NCBI GenBank assembly: GCA_949130485.1 | Contig: OX422183.1 | Span: 4,476,136-4,540,135, forward strand | Reading direction: 5' to 3' | Length of the DNA: 64,000 bases | From: Agelas oroides | Lineage: Eukaryota; Porifera; Demospongiae; Agelasida; Agelasidae | In this document: positions 11,501 to 20,789 of the stretch, piece after piece | How the letters are laid out: every line of letters begins with the position of its first letter | Position numbering within the stretch: position 1 is the first letter of the stretch | The notes under the pieces: model-generated | What the model was told of the DNA's origin: nothing | Databases searched by the model: none | What the model saw: only the letters and a program-made list of their open reading frames with translations | Position numbers and translations under genes: made by a program

Positions 11501-14406
11501 TATGTGCAGTATTGTGTGACCACTACTGCACACACTTCCTCTTATAGGGTCTTCTGTCCACAGAACAAGAAATTGATCTGTTAGCCATGGGTGTTACATG
11601 TGGGGACCAGCTTCTGGTAAGGTTGTCTGTGATTACTGTAGGTTTTGGAATGAGGCATGGAGGCTGTTGATGTTAAATAGATAATGGAAATTAACATACA
11701 TTGGTGTTACTGTGTTATGTATAACTTTCGTTTCTCTATACAGAAAGATGAACCATCACAAGCAGGAATTGGTATGACTGTGCAGTTTAGGCTCTACATA
11801 TATAGCTATTGTCTACAAAAAATGTCTTACATTTTGCCTTCCATTTTGTCACTCATGGTTTTCTGTTTCACAGAGAAAAAACACAAGCGTGATCCTGATG
11901 GTGATTCTGACTTTGGCATATTCACTGACACAAAAAGTACCACATTTTCTGAGGTAAACTGTTACCACCATCTGTAGTGTTGTGTAGCCAATCATACATG
12001 TACTTCACTCCTCTACCTCTAGGATCATCTGAACAAAGAACTGAAGGAACTGGACTATGAACTGAAAGTACAGGGTCTTGTAGAAATAGCATCCTCTCCC
12101 AAGTCTGGGAGTGGCCTAAAGCTCCACATAGCTGTAGCAATGGGGCAGTTGGAATATGTTAACTTTCTTGTTGAGAAGAAGCACTACAACCCAATGCAGA
12201 CCATACAGAATGGCTTTGCTCCCTTTCAGTTGGCAGCAATTGTAGGAAATGTCCAGGTATTGAAGTATTTCATCACTGAGAGGAGCTGCAGCCCAGCATG
12301 TCCAGGCCCACTTGGCTTAACACCCCTTCATTTAGCTAGTGGACAAGGTCATCTTGATGTGGTTAAGTTTCTAGTTACTGAACAGCAGATGGAACCACTG
12401 TGTGAAGATGAGTTTGGAAACACTCCACTGCATAGAGCTTGTGCAGGTGGCTATCAGGCAGTTGTTGAGTTTCTTATTTCAGAACATAAGAAATATACCC
12501 CCATTACAGAAATTGTCAGTGATATGAAGAACAAATGGAACAGTTTACCTATTCACAATGCAGTATCAAATGGTGACTTAAGTATAATTCAATATTTTAT
12601 GTATGACCTGAAGTGTGACCCAAACGTTCCAGGTCAGTATGGTGGAACTCCCCTTCATTATGCAGCTGAGTTTGGTCATCTGCACATACTGAAGTATTTA
12701 ATTGATCAGCAAGGCTGCAATCCATCAAGTTTGAATGACCTGAAACAAACTCCACTTCACTCTGCTGCCAAGAACGGACACATGGATATTGTGAAGTACC
12801 TTACCGTAGAGAAGCATTGTGACCCAACATGTAAAGATTCCAAACAGAATACTCCTCTTCATAAGACAGTACATAATGGTCATATAAACATAGTAAAGTG
12901 CCTCACTGTTGAAAAGCACTGTGATCCAACAAGTAGAAATGCCAATGGTGACACTGCTCTACACATTGCAGTAGTGAATGGGCATTTGGACATAGTCCAC
13001 AATTTTTCATCTCAGATTGGAAATGTGACTCAAACTTTCCAGGTCAATGTGGTAGAACACCTCTTCACTATGCTGCTGAATTTGGTCATCTGCACATAGT
13101 CAAGCATTTAAATGACCAGCAAGGCTGCAATCTATCATGTCTCGATGAAAACAAGTACACTCCACTTCACTGTGCTGCCACAAGAGGACACATGGACATT
13201 GTGAAGTTTCTTACTGTGGAGAAGCATTGTGACCCAATGTGTAGAGATTCCAAACAGGATACTCCTCTTCATAAGTCAGCACTCTACGGTCACATACAAG
13301 TAGTTAAGTTTCTCACTGTTGAAATGCACTGTGACCTATCAAGTAGAAATGCTTTCAATGACACTGCTCTAAATCTAGCAGTAGAACGTGGACATTTGGA
13401 CATACTCAAATTTTTTATCTCAGATCAGAAGTGTGACCCAAACATTCCAGGCCAGTATGGTGAAACTCTTCTTCACCGTGCTGCTGAGTGTGGTCATCTG
13501 AACATAGTCAAGTATTTGATTGATGAGCAAGGCTGCAATCCATCATGTTTGGATGAAGACAAGTACACTCCACTTCATTGTGCAGCTATAAATGGGTATG
13601 TGAATATTGTGAAGTTTCTTGCTATGGAGAATCACTGTGACCCACTGTGTAGAGATTCCGAACAGAATACTCCTCTTCATAAGACAGTACACAATGGTCA
13701 CATGGAAGTAGTTAAGTTTCTCACTCTTGAAATGAACTGTGACCCAAGAATTAGAAATGCCAACAGTGACAATGCCCTACATATAGCAGTAATGAATGGA
13801 CATATGGACATAATCCAATTCTTCATCTCTGAGCTGAACTGTAACCCTAACGTTCCAGGTCAGTATTGTAAAACACCTCTTCACTATGCTGCTGAGTTTG
13901 GATATTTGCACATAGTCAAGTATTTTACTGACAGGCAAGGCTGCAATCCATTATGTTTAGATGAATTCAGGTACACTCCACTTCACTATGCTACAGTAAG
14001 AGGGCACATGGATATTGTGAAGTTTCTTATTGTGGAGAAATGCTGTGATCAAATGTGTGGAGATATCAAGCTAAATACTCCACTTCATATGGCAGCAATA
14101 AATGATCGTAAAGATATAGTTAAGTTTCTAACTCTTGAGATGCATTGTGACCCGTTGTCCAGAAACATAAAAGGCAATACTGCTCTTCACTTTGCAGCAC
14201 TGTTTGGTCGCTTAGAGATTGTTAAGTTTCTTGTTGAGGAGTTGAAGTGTCCTCCAGACATCCAAGGGGCACTTAACATGACCCCACTCCAACTGGCTCT
14301 ACGCAAAAAACACCTTGATGTTGCTCAATATCTACAGAAGCACAGTGTAATACCTTACATATACACTGCTATAACTACGATGAAGCAGCTTGGACTCCTG
14401 AAATAG
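8575..14406 (+). CDS. Gene A: 2A leader-Death domain-ankyrin repeat protein, frameshifted
   Basis: Exons by GT-AG boundaries and paralogue comparison: 8575-8974, 9663-9992, 10152-11116, 11302-11329, 11403-11488, 11548-11616, 11744-11771, 11874-11953 and 12023-14406. The start ATG is the one conserved in all four paralogues. Residues 1-133 are the leader, with hydrophobic segments and GDVELNPGP at residues 124-132. Exon 2 is a Death domain (W..IG..L, MLMHWL, PTWEAVVTALKS). Exon 3 carries CGCGKC and a helical region. The last exon is ankyrin repeats (TPLH.AA..GH) ending MKQLGLLK. Two extra bases near 12999-13002, absent from gene D, shift the frame, so translation as given stops at 13099 (about 1020 aa). 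The repeat frame resumes at once and runs to 14406. The last exons are duplicated once (see findings). It may be a recent pseudogene, an allele or an assembly error. Confidence 0.8.
8944..8970 (+). other. 2A-like ribosome-skipping motif, gene A
   Basis: Encodes GDVELNPGP, an exact match to the D(V/I)ExNPGP signature. Established behaviour of such motifs is that no peptide bond forms between the final G and P, here after position 8967. The exon ends four bases after the proline codon. A hydrophobic run (AILVVVHLLLMIS) precedes it. Confidence 0.85.
8975..9662 (+). other. Intron 1 of gene A
   Basis: GT-AG intron of 688 bp in phase 1. The stretch around 9310-9410 resembles 53400-53500 in the first intron of gene D, for instance CATCAGATTGCAT.CCA, which supports common descent of the two genes. 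No separate gene is seen in it. Confidence 0.65.
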
Positions 14407-16119
14407 CCAGTGTGTGTATACTGTATACCTCTAAATAATCATCCCAGCTTTCTGTGTGTAGTTTATCTAGTGATTTTGATAAATTTGATGGGTGTTTCCA
14501 TGGAATTTACCTGCTTTAGCAGCAAGTTAATAGCATTGTTCTGCTTACTTACCCCATGTTTATGTATGGCTCATCAATTCACATAACCTTGCATGTGTTC
14601 CATGTCATCTGTATTGTCTATGTTTGAAAGCTTGAACACTACTAGTGACAGCCTGTAGATGCAACAACTTGTTATTTGGAACTTTCTGATTTTTATAAAA
14701 GTTAAACTAATAAGCCATGAGTTTTGAAGGCAGCAAAAGTCAAAGAAATATGTCATCATTGATTTATCCATACAAGAGATAGAAGTGCAAGCTTTATCAT
14801 GCATATCAAGTTAGTCAGATATAGCCTCGTTCCCAGGCTCACCCTGCTACAAGGCTAAGTCAGATAGAAGAGAAGGAACATAGGTTGGCATGCAATCAAC
14901 AGTAGCCAGACACAGACAGAGCAAGTCCACGTATTACATCAAACTTGCAGGTGGAGGTGAACTTTAAAAAACAAGTTAAAATTCTCTATTTCCTTTCATA
15001 ACTATGACATGCAGTTGTTATACAGCTAGGTTGACACATTGCTGCATACAAAATATGAAAACATACATTCACATGCAGTACATTAATATAACAGCCCTTC
15101 AAAGTAAAGGATGATATTACACAAAACACATACAGCAAAATTTTTTTGTAAGATCAGTAAGAAGTAACGCTGACTATGTGATAAGGACGAGAATTCCACA
15201 AAAAAAAAAGAACATACTAAAAATAAACATCTAAATAAATTAATCTTGGAGTGTTCACCAGAGCTGTACTGTTTGTCCTGCTCAAGCATAGAAGGGATAT
15301 CGTAGTCAGTATAGCTTCCACCACATGACAATGTAACAAAACCTGTACATAGTTTATACGTGCACCTGGAATTGCACTTCCCCAGCGGTCCTCTGGGCGA
15401 AGAGGAAGCCATCAACAAGTGCTGTGTTGATGGAACACCAAAGTATAGCTATACATAAACTCCTCCCTTCTGTGGCAGAACATTCATAACGAGTCTTGAT
15501 CAAATCTTGTTTTGGAACACAATTTAATGCAACCACAAGAGGAGTATCTAGGCACTGTGATTATCCATCTGCTATGTGTAAATGTGTTGGTAATGTGGGA
15601 TAGCTGTATGCTTGGAGCTTGGTCTCAACAGAACACATGCTGTATTGTTGAAAGTCTAAAAAGATAGATAAATAACTACATAGATGCACAGATTAGGTAG
15701 CTAGAATATATAGCTACATACAAACTTACCTTATTAACATAACTAAATATTAAATATTTGTGATCACAAATTCATAGCTGAATTAATATTCATCACTTGG
15801 GCATTTGCTTTTTCTAAGGGGCGGGACAGCTTGCCAGATTTTGGGTGTTGTTCTATTTTGAAGTGGACAAAGCCAAGGTTTTCTGCTTCTTAACTCATGA
15901 GCCTATGTATAGCTCTTCTAAAGCAGTGAAAGTTTGAGTCTGTATTAAAGCAAGTTTATTGGCACCATAGTGTTCACAGCAAGACCTGCAATAAGGTAAG
16001 TTTGTATGAGAAAGTTCCAAATATTGACACACTGGTAAAACAAAAATGCATAGTTTGAAAAAGAAGAATGATGTAAAATAGTAATGTAGGTACAAAAAAG
16101 CTTAACGGTAGATGTAGTA
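14407..16119. other. 3' flank of gene A with an oxygenase 3' UTR remnant
   Basis: 14407-14820 matches the sequence after gene D (61084-61800). 14900-15170 matches 61860-61990 and, more weakly, 39240-39330, the 3' end of the minus-strand oxygenase gene: AAGTCCACGTATTACATCAA, then ACAGCCCTTCAAAGTAAAGG. No oxygenase coding sequence survives here. A TAGCCTCGTTCCCAGGC fragment lies at 14823. Apart from the possible exon at 15354-15560, nothing else is recognisable. Confidence 0.6.
15354..15560 (-). CDS. Possible terminal exon, unrecognised protein
   Basis: On the minus strand a CCTAG acceptor is followed by an open frame of about 68 codons to a TAA. It contains NCVPKQDLIKTRYECSATEG and ends TAGEVQFQVHV. 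Codon use looks more gene-like than the flanks. I recognise no family and find no partner exon nearby, so this could be a remnant or chance. Confidence 0.2.
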   Translation of the reverse strand, partial: SQCLDTPLVVALNCVPKQDLIKTRYECSATEGRSLCIAILWCSINTALVDGFLFAQRTAGEVQFQVHV

Positions 16120-16379
16120 TTAAGGTGGCACGGTACCCTGTATTTTCAAGGTCAACAAACCTGGAATCCAAGTTGATAGTCTTCTTTGTCTTGTTAAAAT
16201 TTTAGCGCACATTCCGTTTTGGGAGTCTCAAACCGTTCACGGTCCGTAAAATTGGGGATTTTCCCCATTTCCTGTCGGCATTGCCATCCAATAATCAGTT
16301 TATAATTAAGTTAGTTAGGATGTGGCCTGGCGGCACCCTTCATGTGGTGCTCGGAACTTTGAAGATAAGCTTAGATCGA

Positions 16380-16417
<38 letters not shown>

Positions 16418-17147
16418 GGAGTTTAGTAGAGTGCTGTAGTGTCAGTAGCTGTGAGTAGTGCGTGATGCCTGCTTGTGAAAGCAAGCTTGTGTCTAGAAGC
16501 AGCAGAAAGGCCACAGTGGCCAAGACTGTATTTGTTGAGTAGGCCCAGGTCTCGCGGCCGTATGCCTAGTCTAGTTGGTGACCGTGGCCAGGTGCTTCGA
16601 GTGCTGGGCTGGGCTTTAACTAGAATACGCAATTTATCGTTTGTGCTACAGTCTGACAGACAAGGGAGCTGAACGGTGGCTGTGTGTGGAACAGAGCCGT
16701 GAGTTGTTTAGCGACATAAGGGGGAGAGGTGGGGCTAGTAATGCTTGCTTCCACTCGTGAATGAGCCCCTCCCGTAGACAAGCTGTGAATTTTTCGAAAT
16801 GTGCATTCATTTTGGTGCAGTCAAAGTTGTCCATTCCAAGAGTAGTGACAAACATGAGTCTAGCCTGACTTTGAGAGTAGCTTTGAACAAAAGCTGGCAT
16901 AGATTGATTTGAGATACATTGGTGGTTGGGACGCTACCTACAGTGAGCGTGTAGATGCGTCCATCGAGTGGCAATTTTGGGTTCATGAATATATTAATGA
17001 GCTACTAAAACCCTTTTTAAAATTAGGCAAAGCAAGATTGCCCTAAACCAAACCCTAACCCTGAAACTAGGAGTAACCCTGGTCCTGACTGTAACCCAAG
17101 TTTATGTTTTCGTTAACCTCCGCCGAGGGACGACCGTGCCACCTTAA
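16120..17147 (+). mobile_element. TTAA-flanked inverted-repeat transposon, copy 2
   Basis: Begins TTAAGGTGGCACGG and ends CCGTGCCACCTTAA, 1028 bp, with a long A-run near 16383-16411. It is essentially identical to copy 3 apart from the length of that run. Near its right end are degenerate telomere-like words (CCCTAAACC, CCCTAACCC). The 84-codon frame lies at 16646-16900 on the minus strand. It is non-autonomous. Confidence 0.9.
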
Positions 17148-17826
17148 AACCCTAAGCCTAGCCCTAGCCCTAACCCTAGTTTGCCTTAACCCTAAAATCC
17201 CTAACCCTAATCTCATTAACCCGAACCCCCTAACCCTAATTGAGCCTATGAATCTAATTAAAGCCCGACAGAGCTCTACAATCTGGGGTGTTTCTGTCCA
17301 CTCATGAATATTAATGAGTTGGCTTTAACTAGACCTCAGCATTACCCATGAACAACCCTGGGTTCAGTCAACTGTCCAATGGGAGGGTTAGAGTATGTTG
17401 ACTCTCATGAACCTCATTATTGAACTTCTGTTGAAGCATTGGCAGCTTGGCTTGGGGTTGAAAGGAATGGGTAAATGATGTTGAATATTCATGAGTATGA
17501 CCTAAGCCTTTCGTGGACCCAAACCCGAACAGAACAGGGCTATGAATCTCATTAACCCTCTGTGGATACTTGTGGATGTTGTTAATGTCCGAATTGAGAT
17601 CAATGAATCTCATTAAAGGCGTGTAATTCTGGGTGGAAGTCAGGCAATCTCTCCCCTCATGCATATTAATAGGTTGAATTTAGCTAGCTCTGTGTGGCAC
17701 CCCTAGGCAACATTCCGTTCATTGGTCCTCAAGAATATGATTAGTGGTATCGTGTTTGTTCTGTGGTAGCACTGGATTGGGTTGACTTGACAAATGTGAC
17801 ATGTTGAATAAGTTATGTGTAGCATC
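17148..17826. repeat. Telomere-like and ATGAATATTAATGAG-rich spacer
   Basis: 17148-17250 is a run of degenerate CCCTAA words. The rest repeats short phrases such as CTCATGAATATTAATGAG and CATGAATCTCATTAA, which also occur inside the flanking TTAA elements. No gene is supported. It lies exactly between two near-identical direct copies of the element. Confidence 0.6.
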
Positions 17827-18086
17827 TTAAGGTGGCACGGTACCCTGTATTTTCAAGGTCAACAAACCTGGAATCCAAGTTGATAGTCTTCTTTGTCTTG
17901 TTAAAATTTTAGCGCACATTCCGTTTTGGGAGTCTCAAACCGTTCACGGTCCGTAAAATTGGGGATTTTCCCCATTTCCTGTCGGCATTGCCATCCAATA
18001 ATCAGTTTATAATTAAGTTAGTTAGGATGTGGCCTGGCGGCACCCTTCATGTGGTGCTCGGAACTTTGAAGATAAGCTTAGATCGA

Positions 18087-18123
<37 letters not shown>

Positions 18124-18853
18124 GGAGTTTAGTAGAGTGCTGTAGTGTCAGTAGCTGTGAGTAGTGCGTGATGCCTGCTTGTGAAAGCAAGCTTGTGTCT
18201 AGAAGCAGCAGAAAGGCCACAGTGGCCAAGACTGTATTTGTTGAGTAGGCCCAGGTCTCGCGGCCGTATGCCTAGTCTAGTTGGTGACCGTGGCCAGGTG
18301 CTTCGAGTGCTGGGCTGGGCTTTAACTAGAATACGCAATTTATCGTTTGTGCTACAGTCTGACAGACAAGGGAGCTGAACGGTGGCTGTGTGTGGAACAG
18401 AGCCGTGAGTTGTTTAGCGACATAAGGGGGAGAGGTGGGGCTAGTAATGCTTGCTTCCACTCGTGAATGAGCCCCTCCCGTAGACAAGCTGTGAATTTTT
18501 CGAAATGTGCATTCATTTTGGTGCAGTCAAAGTTGTCCATTCCAAGAGTAGTGACAAACATGAGTCTAGCCTGACTTTGAGAGTAGCTTTGAACAAAAGC
18601 TGGCATAGATTGATTTGAGATACATTGGTGGTTGGGACGCTACCTACAGTGAGCGTGTAGATGCGTCCATCGAGTGGCAATTTTGGGTTCATGAATATAT
18701 TAATGAGCTACTAAAACCCTTTTTAAAATTAGGCAAAGCAAGATTGCCCTAAACCAAACCCTAACCCTGAAACTAGGAGTAACCCTGGTCCTGACTGTAA
18801 CCCAAGTTTATGTTTTCGTTAACCTCCGCCGAGGGACGACCGTGCCACCTTAA
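17827..18853 (+). mobile_element. TTAA-flanked inverted-repeat transposon, copy 3
   Basis: Has the same ends and length (1027 bp) as copy 2 and the same orientation. Its right end falls at TTAACAGCAG. The 84-codon frame lies at 18352-18606 on the minus strand. The near-identity implies very recent movement, local duplication or conversion. Confidence 0.9.
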
Positions 18854-19899
18854 CAGCAGACCTGCCAGTATGGTAAATTGTGGATGGAATAGTTCCTAAA
18901 TCATTTATGAGCGTAGTTATAGTCACTGCACAATGACATATACCAAGTAGCTATACTAGCTGCTAGTATATACTAGCAGCTATACTAGTATAGCTACTAG
19001 TATATACTAGCAGTGGGCTGTTATTCTACCAATTGAGGATACTTTAATGGTTGAGAGTGATCTTACAATGTAGCATGAAAAACTCCCAAATTATGGATTG
19101 CATGAGAAGCATACTACCCAATTTTGACTCTTTCATAGTAGCTATTCTATAGCTGTCCTCTGTAGAGATTTTCTTGGTAAGTGTTTCATTGTGGCGGTAG
19201 TTGTGTTTCTTCGCCTGGGTTTAATGCAAAAACAAATTGTTATTTTAGCCAAGTGTTTGGTTACTACAGTTGTGTGACTATCCTTACTATGCAATGCAGT
19301 GCTGGAAAAAAAATTCATGCATTGGGAGCTGATATACTTGAGTAAACTTTACTAGCTTCCCACAAAATGTGTTACAAGCACCACATTCTTTGAATTAGCA
19401 TAGGAAAGGTAGTAGTAACCAAATAATTTGCTAAAGCAGCAATTTAGCTTTCTCAGTGTATATATATATAGCACACTGTTCTCACCTCTAACAGTAAGCT
19501 TATAAATCCAATGCACAGAAAACAGTATCACTTTAAATTTAGGTGACATGGGACTCCAGATTGAATAGAGAATGGCTAGGCTTCTGCAGGTACATACACT
19601 CAATGGCACCATGCACCTAAGGAACTATAAATAGTACCTGCAGGAGGTATTCTTGCTGTGATCTTGGATTTGTGATTGTTTTGGGGACCACATATTCTTA
19701 ATTCCATCTTGTCTTCATAAACCAAGAATACTTTTCTTGGTAAGCATTTCATTGTGGCAGTGGTTGTGTTTCTTTGATTTAATGACATAATAGCTAGTTC
19801 TGTCACAGTACAAATTCAGTACACAGCAAGCAATATCCGTTTAATTTTATGTGACATCAGACTCAAGATTGAATGGAGAATGGCTAGGTACTATTTTAG
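18854..19899. repeat. Intergenic DNA with a local duplication
   Basis: 18950-19015 is a palindromic CTAGTATA-rich run. Sequence at 19160-19220 (CTTGGTAAGTGTTTCATTG) recurs altered at 19735-19790, and 19500-19590 (GATTGAATAGAGAATGGCTA) recurs at 19811-19890, so a unit of about 300-560 bp has been duplicated. No gene is supported. Confidence 0.5.
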
Positions 19900-20464
19900 T
19901 AGCCTCGTTCCCAGGCCCTGCGCGTTCGTCGCTTGCAGTACGAAATTCGCGCAGAGGGCCTGGGCTCGTTCATCACGTGATGTGTGCTGCAGCTTACGTC
20001 ACGTCCATTCTACTGGAATCAATGATGTCATAGATGAGCTAGCGCCCAGTTTAGCGTTGAAAGAGGCCCACAGAGATCACAGTAATGGTTTGTGTGCGAA
20101 CTTACGTAAGTGCTAAAAGTCTCGGCAGGAAAAGAGCACAAGCTGCCATGTTTAGCTGGATAGTAGACGTCTATATTCAGATACCTTGCCACATCGTGTT
20201 ACTAGGTCGACCCTGGATTTCGGCTCCTCGTCTTCTTCAGCTCGAGTTTACTATTGTAGTCTATCGTACGCGCGTGACCTGTTTCAGGTTCTTCCAACTC
20301 CATTTGTGGTTATCTCTACAACCGATGCTGCAACACGGCGCGGCCATATCTGGTGTGACGTAAAATTACGGCTGCGGCACACATCACGTGATGAACGAGC
20401 CCAGGCCCTCTGCGCGAATTTCGTACTGCAAGCGACGAACGCGCAGGGCCTGGGAACGAGGCTA
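19900..20464. mobile_element. Long-TIR element of the TAGCCTCGTTCCCAGG family, 565 bp
   Basis: Terminal inverted repeats of about 100 bp start TAGCCTCGTTCCCAGGCCCT. A 9-bp direct duplication, CTATTTTAG, flanks it at 19891-19899 and 20465-20473. Long inverted ends plus a 9-bp target duplication are typical of Mutator-like elements. There is no transposase frame. It stands upstream of gene B. Confidence 0.85.
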
Positions 20465-20789
20465 CTATTTTAGTGCATGCTGTCATTGAGTGTATGTAAC
20501 AGACAAGAAGGAGGAAAGATATGAAACACTCAAGACCACAGCATGCATCTCCACACGAAGAGCTATACACTGCTGTCATTTGGAGAAAACCATGTAATGG
20601 AAGTTTGCTGGAATGTTTTTATGCCTGTGCTACAGATTACGAATACTGTTTTGTAAATATTGTAGACATATACAAATCCTTACCTCACCTGCATTAGTTT
20701 TACACTTTCTATTATTTAGTTTGTTAGTTACAGCCTAGTACAGTCATTGACTTAAGTGGCTGTGCTCTTTATACAGTGACAGGCTGATC
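20465..20789 (+). promoter_or_regulatory. 5' flank of gene B
   Basis: No reading frame. Just before the start, TTTATACAG is followed by TGACAGGCTGATCATGG. Gene C has CTTCTCCAG then TGACAAGCTTATCATGG at the same spot. These look like 3' splice sites of a 5' UTR intron 16 bases ahead of the ATG. Genes A and D have a different leader there. The upstream exon was not located. Confidence 0.4.
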
